Origin: JAMXLO01 sp963749575
Lineage (GTDB): Bacteria > Pseudomonadota > Alphaproteobacteria > Acetobacterales > Acetobacteraceae
NCBI GenBank assembly: GCA_963749575.1
Contig: CAVVNM010000009.1
Coordinates: 372,001-436,000 of the forward strand
Direction: 5' to 3'
Length of the DNA stretch: 64,000 bases
Shown: positions 9,092 to 18,419 of the stretch, one piece after another
Numbering within the stretch: position 1 is the first letter of the stretch
Layout of the letters: every line of letters begins with the position of its first letter
Position numbers and translations under genes: made by a program
The notes under the pieces: model-generated
Database searches by the model: none
Told to the model about the DNA's origin: nothing
Seen by the model: the letters and a program-made list of their open reading frames with translations, nothing else

Positions 9092-9157
9092 GGCGGGCGT
9101 TATACGGGTCCGGGCGGGCGCGCGGAAGGCACCGGGCGCGATGGAAGGCAGGGGCAA

Positions 9158-9451
9158 ATGGCTGAGCGTCCGCGATTCTTCGATGACCTTGCCGGCGTGG
9201 CCGGCGGGGCGATCTCCGCACTGGCCGGCCTGCGCGAGGAGATCGAGGCGCTGGCGCGGGCCCGCATCGATGAGGCGATCCGGCGGCTGGACCTGGTGAA
9301 GCGTGAGGAGCTCGATGCGGTGGCGGAGCTTGCGGCCAATGCGCGGGCGGGTCAGGAGGCGGCCGAGGCACAACTCCATGATATCGTGCAACGGCTGGCC
9401 GCATTGGAAGCGCGGGTCGCGGCGCTGCCGACGCAGAAAGATACCGCGTGA
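9158..9451 (+). CDS. ubiK: Accessory factor UbiK family protein (BMFP domain)
   Basis: 97 residues. MAERPRFFDDLAGVAGGAISALAGLREEIEALARARI begins with the family's short N-terminal helix, followed by a long coiled coil (residues 45-92) with RLDLVKREELDAV, the membrane fusogenic/BMFP signature. UbiK aids the soluble ubiquinone-biosynthesis complex, binding UbiJ lipids in gamma-proteobacteria; the alphaproteobacterial role is inferred. Divergent from rfaD with only 66 bases between, and followed by the ybjN-like and proC genes, an order I know from Rhodospirillales. Confidence 0.88.
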   Translation: MAERPRFFDDLAGVAGGAISALAGLREEIEALARARIDEAIRRLDLVKREELDAVAELAANARAGQEAAEAQLHDIVQRLAALEARVAALPTQKDTA

Positions 9452-9572
9452 GGCTTGCGGCGCGGCATGTTGCCTCGGTAGGCTAGTGGTCGTGGTTAAC
9501 TTGGTCCGGTAAGCGCAAGATGCGGTGGCCCAAGAAACCGTCCGGCCTTCCGGCACGATTGGGAGACCAAGC

Positions 9573-10073
9573 ATGTCCATGACGGCTCTGAGCCACGACG
9601 CCGCCGCCAATCCGCTAGACATCATGGAGCAGATCATCAGTGCCAACGACTGGGCGTGTGATCGGCGCAGCGACTCCGAAATGGCGGCCGAGGCGCCCGG
9701 GCGCTGGTGCGACTACGGGTTGTATTTCTGCTGGTCGCATGAGATCAGCGCGATGCATTTCACCTGCGCATTTGACCTGAAGGTGCCAGAGAAACGGCGC
9801 AACGCACTTTATGAGCTGCTGGCGCTGGCCAATGAGCGGCTGTGGATTGGTCATTTCGGCATGGAGAGCGAAGACGGCATGCCCGTGTTCCGCCACGCGG
9901 TGCTGCTGCGCGGCGCGCCGGGAGCTTCGGCCGAGAGCCTGGAGGACATGGTCGACATCGCCATCACCGAATGCGAGCGGTTCTTCCCCGCGTTCCAGTT
10001 CGTCTTGTGGGGCGGCAAGACACCGCAGGACGCGCTGGCAGCCGCGATGCTCGAGTGCGTCGGCGAAGCATGA
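9573..10073 (+). CDS. YbjN domain-containing protein
   Basis: 166 residues from the ATG at 9573, which has a GGGAGACC ribosome site; upstream in-frame codons look non-coding. NPLDIMEQIISANDWACDR and the following acidic/aromatic pattern, including FTCAFDLKVPEKRRNALYELLALANERLWIGHF, match the YbjN / type III secretion chaperone-like fold. Function is unknown; E. coli YbjN affects motility and stress responses. The TGA overlaps the proC start (ATGA), a link conserved in related genomes. Confidence 0.85.
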   Translation: MSMTALSHDAAANPLDIMEQIISANDWACDRRSDSEMAAEAPGRWCDYGLYFCWSHEISAMHFTCAFDLKVPEKRRNALYELLALANERLWIGHFGMESEDGMPVFRHAVLLRGAPGASAESLEDMVDIAITECERFFPAFQFVLWGGKTPQDALAAAMLECVGEA

Positions 10074-10873
10074 ACATCCCGCCGATCCTGCTGGTTGGCT
10101 GCGGGCGCATGGGCAGCGCCATGTTGGCCGGCTGGCGCGAGCAGGGGTTGGCGCCGTCGGTCGCGGTGGATCCCGCACCGGGCGCTGCCGCATGGTCGGG
10201 GCCGGATCTGGCAGTGGTCCAGGATATCGGGGCGATACCGGAGGATTTCGCACCGGCGGCAGTGGTATTCGCGGTGAAGCCGCAGAATGCGGCGGAGACT
10301 TTGCCGCTGTACCGCCGCTTCGCCGCCAAGACGGTGTTTCTTTCGATCATGGCCGGCCGGACGATCGGCGGCATACGGTCACTGCTGGGCGACGCCGCGG
10401 CGATCGTGAGGGCAATGCCGAACACGCCAGCGGCGGTGCGGCAGGGGGTGACGGTTGCCTGTCCGGGTCCCGCCGTCGATACGCCGCAGCGCGTGCTGTG
10501 CGAGCGGCTGTTGCAGGCGATCGGCGTGGTGGCCTGGGTGGAAGACGAAGGCCTGCTCGATCCGGTGACGGCGGTGTCGGGCAGCGGACCGGCCTATGTG
10601 TTCCTGCTGGCGGAACTGATGGAGCGGGCGGCGCGCGAGCAGGGGATACCTGCCGATCTCGCTCGACTGCTGGCGCGGCAGACGGTATCCGGGTCTGGTG
10701 CACTGCTGGCGGCGAGTTCGGAGGATGCGGCAGAGTTGCGCGTCGCGGTCACCAGTCCAGGCGGGACCACTGAGCGCGCGCTGGCCGTGCTGATGGCGGC
10801 CGAGGCCTGGCCGACGGCGCTCAGCCGCGCGATTGCCGCCGCAACGGTTCGCTCGCGGGAATTGGCAGGGTAG
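10070..10873 (+). CDS. proC: Pyrroline-5-carboxylate reductase
   Basis: 267 residues. ProC reduces 1-pyrroline-5-carboxylate to L-proline with NAD(P)H. N-terminal Rossmann motif LLVGCGRMGSAML, then FAVKPQNAAE, the conserved IVRAMPNTPAAVRQGVT, and the family signature DPVTAVSGSGPAYVFLLAELM with the C-terminal VTSPGGTTERAL. Length and all motifs are intact. The start was chosen because the ATG overlaps the previous stop as ATGA. It is the last gene of the ubiK-ybjN-proC unit. Confidence 0.96.
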   Translation: MNIPPILLVGCGRMGSAMLAGWREQGLAPSVAVDPAPGAAAWSGPDLAVVQDIGAIPEDFAPAAVVFAVKPQNAAETLPLYRRFAAKTVFLSIMAGRTIGGIRSLLGDAAAIVRAMPNTPAAVRQGVTVACPGPAVDTPQRVLCERLLQAIGVVAWVEDEGLLDPVTAVSGSGPAYVFLLAELMERAAREQGIPADLARLLARQTVSGSGALLAASSEDAAELRVAVTSPGGTTERALAVLMAAEAWPTALSRAIAAATVRSRELAG

Positions 10874-11153
10874 GCGTCGCCGGGGCTGTTCGGTACCGGC
10901 ATGCGGCCTGCCTCGTCACCACGCCCGGCCCGCCACGCACGAGGCGGCGCAGCCTTGCACCTCGAAAATCCGGATTGCCATTGCGACGACGCCGTGTCGA
11001 TGGCGCTGCCTGCCAGGTGTCCTTGCGGCAGGATCAATGTCCAATGGATAGTGCTCGGCCAAATCACGCGAAGGCCATCGGTGGTCGCGCGAATCGCTAT
11101 GCAACACTGATTTCGCCAAGAAATATACTACGGCCGGCACGTCGCTGTCATAG

Positions 11154-12047
11154 GTGCGGCTGAATTCCGGGCTGATCAATGGATTGCTGCTGGGCGGCGG
11201 ACTGCTGCTTGCCGGCTTCGTCCTGCAGGAGCTCAGGTGTCCCAGGCCGTGGATCGACTTGCGTTATGTCGCGAGCGGCAACATTCCGCTGCTGTTTCTG
11301 CTGATCACGTTCTTCCGATTTGCCATTCCTTCAACCTCCTTCCTTATCCCACAATTCCTGACGACGGTTCAGAACTATCGAGCGATCGAGGTTGGCGGCG
11401 TTCTGATGTGGATCGCGCTGCCGCAGTTTCTCATTGCTCCGGTGGTCGCGACGATGCTGCGCTTCGTTGAGCCGCGCCTGACGCTGGCATTCGGCTTTGC
11501 GCTGCTCAGCTGTGCCTGCTTCATGGCCGGGCAGCTCACGCAGGACGGGGCGGCTGACGACTTCCTGCCCTCGCAAATCGTGCAGGCTGTGGGCCAGTCT
11601 TTCCTGCTCACGTCGTTGGTATGGTTCTTTCTGAAGCATCTGGAGCCGAGAGAGGTCTTCACCTTCGGCGCGGTGTTGCAGACCGGGCGGTTGTTCGGTG
11701 CGCAATTGGGGGCTGCCTTCGTGCAGACATTTGTTCGGGTGCGCGAGCAGGTGTACTCGAACCTGATCGGTCTGCATGTCGTCACAGGCTCATCGGCCAC
11801 CCATGAGCGGCTGCAGGTCTACGCAGGTGCTGTCGCGGCACGGTCGGTGGGCCCGGCCGAGGCCAGTGCCCGCGCCACTGCGCTGCTCGCTCGCTCAGTG
11901 CAGATTCAGGCCAATGTGCTTGCGTATATCGACGGCTTCATGGTCATCGGCTTCGCGATGATTGGCGTGCCGCTGATGATGCTGGCCTTGCGCGACCCGC
12001 CGATGGTGCCAAATCCGATAGTACGCAAACGCACTGCGTCGACGTGA
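11154..12047 (+). pseudogene. DHA2-type major facilitator, 5'-truncated
   Basis: 297 codons beginning at a GTG inside what should be the middle of a 14-helix drug:H+ antiporter. About seven hydrophobic segments remain (residues 8-26, 44-64, 82-100, 107-125, 140-160, 170-190 and 255-275), ending with the usual IDGFMVIGFAMIG last helix. The N-terminal half, with the family's motif A and the D-R-x-G-R-R loop, is absent, and the 280 bases upstream (10874-11153) do not encode it in any frame I can read. Most likely a decayed efflux pump; a short functional protein is unlikely. Confidence 0.7.
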
Positions 12048-12223
12048 AGTAATCATGACGGCGATCCGGCGAACCGGCCAGGTCGATCATGATCCTGTGG
12101 CTGCGACGGTGCGCTGCCAGCAGGTTCGATCGACATGGCCAAGGCGCCGCATTGCTGCGACCATGATGTGTCCCTGCGTCGGCCGGCGCACGCCACCCAT
12201 GCCGCAAACGCAATCATTGGGCA

Positions 12224-13225
12224 TCATCGCGTTTCGCCGATGAAGCCGCGCTGCAGCTCCGCCAGGCTTGCCAACGCCGTCTGCGGCAGCGGCCCCTTGT
12301 TGACTGCCGCCAGCGCGTCCTCGAACTCGGCGGGCGTGGCCATGCCGACCAGGATCGTGCCCATCGCCTGGTGCGTGATCGCGAAGCGCACCGCGGCCTC
12401 GGTCAGGCTTGCCGCATGACCTTGCTGCACCAATGGCGCCAGCCGTCGGGCATGCGCCAGATCCGCATCGTACGAATTGGCGGAGCCGATCGGATCGGGT
12501 GGCGGACTGGCGATCGGGTGGCGCTCCGCCACGCCGCTCAACGCGCCACCGGCGAGCACACGGATGCCGACCACGCCGACCCCGGCAGCCTGCGTATGAT
12601 CGAACATCCGGCCGTAGTCCTGCGCCGGATAGCCGGTGGGCAATGCATCGGCCGCGCTCGGGTTCAGCATGTTGTAGCTGACCTGCGCCGAGACGAATGC
12701 GCGCAAGTCGATCACCTGATGCAGCGCCGGGGTGTCGCCGACCGCGGTGATGCCGAGGAACCGCAGCTTGCCCTGTTCGCGCAGCTTCTCGAATGCCGGC
12801 ACCACCTCGTCCAGCACCATCTTGGCCGACACCAACTCGCCGCCGCCGTTGGTGGTGATCGCGTTGTGCAGATGGAAGATGTCGACCTGCTCGCGTCCCA
12901 TGCGCTTCAGGCTTGCTTCCAGCGACGCCGCCACCGCGGCGCCGATGCGGCCGAACTCCGCCGAGGGGATCCGCACCTTGGTGCCTACCACCACATTCGG
13001 CTTCAGCTTCGCCAGCACGCGGCCGAGGTTCTTCTCGGACTCGCCGTTGCCGTACATCGCCGCGGTGTCGAAGTAGTTCACCCCCACTTCGAGCGCGCGC
13101 GCCACCGCGCGTTCCTGGTCCTCCGGCGCGCCGCGCACCATCAGCCCGCCCACCGCGCCGCAGCCGAAGCCCAGTATCGAGACCTGCACTCCGGTCCGTC
13201 CGAATGCCCGCATTTCCATCGTCAC
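12224..13225 (-). CDS. Aldo/keto reductase
   Basis: 333 residues with the AKR tetrad in order: Asp and Tyr in NYFDTAAMYGNGESEKNLG, Lys in VVVGTKVRIP and His in DIFHLHNAI. N-terminal RTGVQVSILGFGCGAVGGL is typical of NADP-dependent AKRs, and the C-terminal half has the cofactor segment VLVGMATPAEFEDAL. Substrate unknown. It begins 12 bases downstream of the ketopantoate-reductase-like gene on the same strand, suggesting a two-gene operon of NAD(P)H-dependent reductases. Confidence 0.9.
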   Translation of the reverse strand: MTMEMRAFGRTGVQVSILGFGCGAVGGLMVRGAPEDQERAVARALEVGVNYFDTAAMYGNGESEKNLGRVLAKLKPNVVVGTKVRIPSAEFGRIGAAVAASLEASLKRMGREQVDIFHLHNAITTNGGGELVSAKMVLDEVVPAFEKLREQGKLRFLGITAVGDTPALHQVIDLRAFVSAQVSYNMLNPSAADALPTGYPAQDYGRMFDHTQAAGVGVVGIRVLAGGALSGVAERHPIASPPPDPIGSANSYDADLAHARRLAPLVQQGHAASLTEAAVRFAITHQAMGTILVGMATPAEFEDALAAVNKGPLPQTALASLAELQRGFIGETR

Positions 13226-13237
13226 GTCCTCCCGTCG

Positions 13238-14218
13238 TCAGCGCGGATACAGCCCCGCCGCACGCGCGCGCACCTTCGCCATCGCCACGAGCAGATCGAG
13301 CATCGGCGTCGCCACGCCGACCATCCTCGCCAGCTCCAGCGGCGCATCGAAGATGCCGTCGATCTCCATCGGCCGGCCCAGTTCCAGGTCCTGCAGGATA
13401 CTCGGCTTGTGGTCGATGCCACGGCTGTGCGCGATGCGCTTTTCGTGATTGGCACTGGGATGCGCGCCGACGGCATTCGCCACCGCCTGCGCCTCCTGCA
13501 TCACCCGGAGCGCGGCCTCGGCGCAGAGCGGCTCCTCGAACAGTCTGCTCATGCTCACCTGGGTCAGCACGCAAAGCGGCCCGTTGCCCAGGTTGCCCAG
13601 CAGCTTGTTCCAGATCTCGTCGCGGATCGCGCTGCTGACGATCGCCGTCATGCCGCCGCCGTCGATATGCGCCGCGATCGCCTGCACCCGCTGCGATTCG
13701 CGTCCGTCCGCCTCGCCCAGCACCACGCGCGAATTCGGGTTCTCCAGCTCGATGACACCCGGCGCGATCACCGCGCTCGCGGCATACACGACGCCGGCGA
13801 TGGCCCGCTCCGGCCCGATCGCGCGCCACAACGCGTCGCCCGGATCGATCTTCGGCAGCCGGCGGCCTTCCAGCGCACCGCCGACGCCGTGGAAATAGAA
13901 CCAGGGGATGCCGTTCATTGCGAACACGACTGGTGTGTCGGGCTTGAGCAGCGGGCCGATCCCGGCGGCGATCGCGGGCAGCGCCGGCGCCTTTACCGTC
14001 ACCAGCACGGCGTCCTGCGGCCCGAGCGCCCTGGGATCGTCGCTCGCCTGCACGCGGGCGTGCAACTGGCCCTCGCTGGTGTGCACCGTCAGACCATCGT
14101 GTTGGATGGCCGCCAGGTGCGGGCCGCGCGCCAGCACCGACACCTCCGCCCCGCCGCGCGCGAGGCGCACCGCCAGATGGCCGCCGATCGCCCCGGCGCC
14201 AAAGACGCAGACCCGCAT
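13238..14218 (-). CDS. 2-dehydropantoate 2-reductase family protein
   Basis: 326 residues. The N-terminus RVCVFGAGAIGGHLAVRLARGG is the nucleotide-binding fold of ketopantoate reductases, followed by VLVTVKAPAL (catalytic Lys region) and, in the helical C-terminal domain, WNKLLGNLGNGPLCVLTQ and S-N-EKRI-like HPSANHEKRIAHSRGIDHKPSILQD. It may act on ketopantoate for coenzyme A synthesis or on another alpha-keto acid; many paralogues of this family sit in catabolic operons, and its neighbour here is an aldo/keto reductase. Confidence 0.85.
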   Translation of the reverse strand: MRVCVFGAGAIGGHLAVRLARGGAEVSVLARGPHLAAIQHDGLTVHTSEGQLHARVQASDDPRALGPQDAVLVTVKAPALPAIAAGIGPLLKPDTPVVFAMNGIPWFYFHGVGGALEGRRLPKIDPGDALWRAIGPERAIAGVVYAASAVIAPGVIELENPNSRVVLGEADGRESQRVQAIAAHIDGGGMTAIVSSAIRDEIWNKLLGNLGNGPLCVLTQVSMSRLFEEPLCAEAALRVMQEAQAVANAVGAHPSANHEKRIAHSRGIDHKPSILQDLELGRPMEIDGIFDAPLELARMVGVATPMLDLLVAMAKVRARAAGLYPR

Positions 14219-14360
14219 GCCAGCCTCCCCGGTTCGTCGTGGCGAGTCTGGCGAGTGGGCGGCCCTTGCGTCAACCGAGCCTGCTCGCTCAGAGTTGCTT
14301 TCGGTTTCGACTACCGCTTATTCCATCTTGGCAGCAAAGCCATCGACCGGAGGGGAACTC

Positions 14361-15407
14361 GTGCCACCAACAGGTTACGCCATCTGGCTCAGACGCGGCG
14401 TGTCGGTCATCGCGATCACCGGCCTGCTGTCAGGCTGCGCGCCAGGTGCGTTCACCACGCAGTCGCAGCGGATCGGCCCCGACGACGGGACGGATTTGTG
14501 CCGGCCGCAGCTTGTGGCGCTGGACTCGACCGGCAATTTCTTCGGCGCGCAGATCCTGCAGGGCGCCGCCGTGGGCGCCGGTGTCGGAGCGCTGACGGGC
14601 GGGCTGATCGGCGGCCTGGCCACTGGCAACTGGCGCGGCGCGGCGATCGGCGCCCTGGCCGGAGGCATCACCGGTGGCGTGATCGGCGGCAGCAACGCCT
14701 ACTGGAACGCGTTGCAGCAGCAGCAGATGGACCAGGCGGCGCTGTATTCCCGCGTCAGCCTCGATCTCGAGCGCGAGAATGCGCAGATCGACAAGACGCA
14801 GCTTGCCTTCGATCAGCTTGAGGACTGCCGCTTCCACCAGGCCCAGGCGATCAACGCGGACTACATGGCACACCGGATCGACCGGACCACGGCGGAGGCG
14901 GCCATGGCCGCGGTGCGGCAGCATGCTGCCAAGGACATCGCGCTGGCCAAGCTGATCAATCAGCAGATACAGGATCGCGGCCAGCAATTCGGGGTGGCGT
15001 CGAGCAACGTCGATCCCGGGGCGGCGGCGGCGATCGCTGCGTCGAACCAGACCCGGACAGGGCCCGCGACGGTCCGTGTCGCGGCGCCGATCAAGCTGCA
15101 GCCCGACCCGGGAGCGCCGGAGATCGCCCAGCTGAAGCCGCACGAGCAGGTCACCGTCAGCTCCGGACGCAACGGCTACGCGCTGGTCCAGACGGCGAGC
15201 GGTCAGCAGGGCTACGTGTCCGCCAGCGACCTGCAAGGCGCCAGTGGCCGCCGCTCGATCGGCGTCGCGACTTCGGCACCGATCGCCACCTCAAGCGATG
15301 TCCGCACGCTGGCGGGCAGCAACGCGGCGCGACGCGACGACTTCGCGCAGAGCGTCGCGGTGACGGAGAAGGCACAGGCGACCGGCTTCGAGCTGGCAGC
15401 GGGGTGA
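14361..15407 (+). CDS. Lipoprotein with glycine-zipper and SH3-like domains
   Basis: 348 residues from a GTG preceded by a good ribosome site (GGAGGGG, 6 bases before). A signal sequence ends with lipobox TGLLSGC (Cys near residue 25). Residues 60-115 are a glycine zipper (repeated GxxxG with A/G-rich helices), which usually inserts into or spans membranes. Residues 130-220 are helical and charged. Residues about 245-290 resemble a bacterial SH3 domain (KLQPDPGAPEIAQLKPHEQV, then GYALVQTASGQQGYVSASDL). Its stop overlaps the caspase gene start as GTGA, so the two are translationally coupled and probably work together at the cell envelope. Confidence 0.85.
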   Translation: MPPTGYAIWLRRGVSVIAITGLLSGCAPGAFTTQSQRIGPDDGTDLCRPQLVALDSTGNFFGAQILQGAAVGAGVGALTGGLIGGLATGNWRGAAIGALAGGITGGVIGGSNAYWNALQQQQMDQAALYSRVSLDLERENAQIDKTQLAFDQLEDCRFHQAQAINADYMAHRIDRTTAEAAMAAVRQHAAKDIALAKLINQQIQDRGQQFGVASSNVDPGAAAAIAASNQTRTGPATVRVAAPIKLQPDPGAPEIAQLKPHEQVTVSSGRNGYALVQTASGQQGYVSASDLQGASGRRSIGVATSAPIATSSDVRTLAGSNAARRDDFAQSVAVTEKAQATGFELAAG

Positions 15408-18325
15408 TTCGCGCCTTTCTCTGCCTGCTGCTGGCGCTGAGCGGTCCGGCGCTGGCACAGACGCCGCCGCAGGCGCCGTTCCTGCGCATCGAGGCCGGCA
15501 GCCATATCGGCGCGGTGCCGCGCATGGCGGTCGATGCCTCCGGCCGGCTGCTGGCGACCGCGAGCTACGACAAGACCGTGCGGCTCTGGTCACTGCCCGA
15601 CGGCAAGGCACGTGGCGTGCTGCGGCCGCCGATCGGCGCGGAACAGGAGGGCGAGATCTATGCCGTCGCGATCTCCCCGGATGGTCGCCGGGTGTTCGCC
15701 GCCGGTGCCACCGGCGGTGCCTGGGACGGCACGTTCAGCATCTATCTGTTCGATCCGCAACGCGGCGCGATGACCGGCCGCCTGCCCGGTCTGCCGTCGC
15801 CGGTGTACGCGCTGGCCGTTTCGTCGGACGGCAGCCGGTTTGCCGCTGGCCTGGCGCGCGGCGGGACACGCGTGTGGGATGCCGCATCGGGCAAGGCGAT
15901 CTTCGAGGATTCCGCCTATGCCGGCCCGATCCGCAACCTCGGTTTCGACCGGCAGGGGCGGCTGTTCACCGCCGCGGGCGACGGCAAGGTGCGCGCCTAC
16001 GATCCGGAGGGGCACAAGTACGCGGAGAAGGAACCGGCGCCGGGCCAGCGTCCGTGGGGCTTGGCGGTCTCGCCGGATGGCAGCCTGCTGGCGGTTGCCT
16101 ACGAGAATGTCGACCGGCAGGGACGGCTGCGAGTCGATGTCCTGTCGACGCGCACCCTGCTGCCGCTGTTCGCGCCCGACACCGATGGCCTGAAGGGGGA
16201 AGGCCTGCTGGCCGTGGCATGGGAGGCCAACGACCATGGCGGCGTCGCGCTGCTGGCCGGGGGCTATGCCCGGACCGGGACGGCGAACGTGATCCGCCGC
16301 TGGGACGATTTCGGGCTCGGGCCTGCCACCGATCTGCCGGCCGCACGCGATACCATTCTGGACATCCGGCCGGTGCCGGGTGGCGGCGCGGTGTTCTCGG
16401 CCGAGGACCCTGGCTGGGGAAGGATCGCGCCCGACGGCAGCATCGCATCCCGCCCTGCCCCGGCGTTGGCGGATCTGCGGCCGGCACGCGAGCAGCGCAT
16501 GGCTGTATCCGCCGATGGGGCGATCGTCGAGTTCGCCACCGCCATAGGCCTGCAGCGGTTCGACGCGACGGCAGGCCGGATCACCACTGTGTCGACGCCC
16601 GACGACGCGCTGGCGCCGCCTCGTACCGCCGCCGCCGGCCTGACGCCAAGCAACTGGAAGGACTCATCGGCGCCGCGGCTGAACGGCGTGGCGCTCGTGC
16701 TGGATCACGCCGAATACAGCCGCAGTCTCGCCATCCTGCCCGACACCTCTGCCGTACTGCTCGGCACCGACACGCATCTCCGGCTGTTCTCCACCCGCGA
16801 TGCACACCAGATCGCCGCCGTCGCGGTGCCGGCCGCCGCCTGGGCGGTGACGGTGAACACCGCCGGCACGGTCGCGGTCGCGGCACTGCTCGACGGCACG
16901 CTGCGCTGGTACGGCCTGTCACGCGATGCGCCGCTCGATCCGCGTGTCGCGCTGTTCGCGCATGCCGACGGCATGCGTTGGGTGATGTTCACGCCCGAGG
17001 GTCTGTTCGACCACGCCGACCGCGGCGGCAAGGACCTGGTCGGCGTGCAGCTCAACCGCGGCCACGATCAGCAGCCGGAATGGACCAGCTTCTCGCAGGC
17101 CTACCGCGCACTCTATGCCCCGGCCGCGGTACGCGCGCGGCTGGCCGGCGATGCCGCGCCGTCGCGCCAGCGACTTGCGGAGCTTGGCGATCTGCGGTCC
17201 AGGCTGGCACGTCAGCCGGCGGTGGAGATCAGTGCGCTCTGCGTGCCGCTGGCCGATGCGACCTGCGTCGCGCTCGATCCGCACGCTGCCTCGCTGCCCC
17301 GCCTGCCGGCGCAGGCGAGCAAGCTGCGGATCGGCCTCCAGCTCGCCGACCGCGGCCTGGGCATCGGCGACATCGATGCCTTCGTCAACGACCGCAATGC
17401 GGGACGTTTCGCCGCGCCGGCGGCGGATGGCGGCAAGGCGGACGCGACCATCGATGTGCCGCTGGATCCCGGCCAGGACAGCGTCCAGCTTCGCGTCTAC
17501 GACCAGACCGATACGGTGTTCGCCGAGACCGCGTCGATCGACCTGACCACCGCTGACGGCGGCGCGGCCGAGCACGGCAGGCTGTTCGTGCTGGCGGTCG
17601 GCATCGATCACTTCGCCGCCGCGACGCTGGCGCTGAACTTCGCCGTGGCCGATGCGGAGACCTTCGTCCGCACCGTCCAGCGCGCGGGCGAGCACATGTT
17701 CTCCACGATCGACGTGACGCTGCTGGTCGACCAGCAGGCGACGCGGTCGGGCATCCTGGATGCGTTCGAGCGCCTCGCCACGCGCATCCGGCCGAACGAC
17801 ACGTTCCTGTTCTATGTCGCGAGCCACGGCGTGCGCAGCCAGGGCGACGGCCGCTTCCTGCTGATCCCGCAGGATGTCGCCGATGTTTCGTCGTGGCAGT
17901 CGGTGGGCAGCGCAGCGATCGACGAGACCATGCTGATCGGCGCGCTGTCGCACATCCGCGCGCGCGACGCGCTGCTGTTCCTGGACACCTGCTATTCGGG
18001 GGCGGTGACCGCGGATGCGCTCGCCAATGTCGGGCACGAGACCGGGCGGTACCTGCTCGCCGCATCGAGCTCTCTGCAGGAGGCGCTGGACAGCTACGAC
18101 GCCAGCAATGGCGTGTTCGTCTATGCCGTCCGCGAGGGGTTGCAGGGGCGCGCGGCGCATGGCTCGGACGATGTGGTCAGCGCGCTGGCATTGGGCGAAT
18201 ACGTGTCGGCGCGGGTCGGGCAGTTGGCGCGGCAAAAGGGACACGACCAGGACGCGGTGTTCAAGACCGCGCAGGAGGAGCTGCACTCGTTCCCGATTGG
18301 CGAGGTGATCGGGGTGGGGCAGTGA
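15404..18325 (+). CDS. WD40 repeat / caspase-family protein, exported
   Basis: 973 residues from a GTG overlapping the previous stop. Residues 1-19 form a signal peptide (LLLALSGPALAQ). Residues about 30-560 hold degenerate WD40 repeats, such as LLATASYDKTVRLW at 49-62. A linker follows, and residues about 725-950 form a caspase/metacaspase-like peptidase C14 domain, with catalytic His808 in ASHG and Cys863 in LDTCYSG; both residues are intact. Such bacterial caspase homologues (orthocaspases) are thought to be cysteine proteases, here placed outside the cytoplasm by the signal peptide. The WD40 propeller probably recruits partners. Downstream 94 bases separate it from the next gene. Confidence 0.9.
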   Translation: MIRAFLCLLLALSGPALAQTPPQAPFLRIEAGSHIGAVPRMAVDASGRLLATASYDKTVRLWSLPDGKARGVLRPPIGAEQEGEIYAVAISPDGRRVFAAGATGGAWDGTFSIYLFDPQRGAMTGRLPGLPSPVYALAVSSDGSRFAAGLARGGTRVWDAASGKAIFEDSAYAGPIRNLGFDRQGRLFTAAGDGKVRAYDPEGHKYAEKEPAPGQRPWGLAVSPDGSLLAVAYENVDRQGRLRVDVLSTRTLLPLFAPDTDGLKGEGLLAVAWEANDHGGVALLAGGYARTGTANVIRRWDDFGLGPATDLPAARDTILDIRPVPGGGAVFSAEDPGWGRIAPDGSIASRPAPALADLRPAREQRMAVSADGAIVEFATAIGLQRFDATAGRITTVSTPDDALAPPRTAAAGLTPSNWKDSSAPRLNGVALVLDHAEYSRSLAILPDTSAVLLGTDTHLRLFSTRDAHQIAAVAVPAAAWAVTVNTAGTVAVAALLDGTLRWYGLSRDAPLDPRVALFAHADGMRWVMFTPEGLFDHADRGGKDLVGVQLNRGHDQQPEWTSFSQAYRALYAPAAVRARLAGDAAPSRQRLAELGDLRSRLARQPAVEISALCVPLADATCVALDPHAASLPRLPAQASKLRIGLQLADRGLGIGDIDAFVNDRNAGRFAAPAADGGKADATIDVPLDPGQDSVQLRVYDQTDTVFAETASIDLTTADGGAAEHGRLFVLAVGIDHFAAATLALNFAVADAETFVRTVQRAGEHMFSTIDVTLLVDQQATRSGILDAFERLATRIRPNDTFLFYVASHGVRSQGDGRFLLIPQDVADVSSWQSVGSAAIDETMLIGALSHIRARDALLFLDTCYSGAVTADALANVGHETGRYLLAASSSLQEALDSYDASNGVFVYAVREGLQGRAAHGSDDVVSALALGEYVSARVGQLARQKGHDQDAVFKTAQEELHSFPIGEVIGVGQ

Positions 18326-18419
18326 ACGAAGGCCGCCGTCTCGCGGCGCACCTCATTGAGACGGCGGCAATCAGCCGCTATTGTGCTGGCCAACGACGCG
18401 TCAACAGACAGGTGCCAGC

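Noticed and set aside
10874..11153. Missing N-terminal half of the DHA2 transporter in another frame
   Set aside because: I read the region in all frames and saw no membrane helices or family motif, so a simple frameshift does not explain the truncation.
12087..14821. Very long frames on both strands across the two reductase genes
   Set aside because: Both are shadows of the aldo/keto reductase and ketopantoate-reductase genes in GC-rich DNA.
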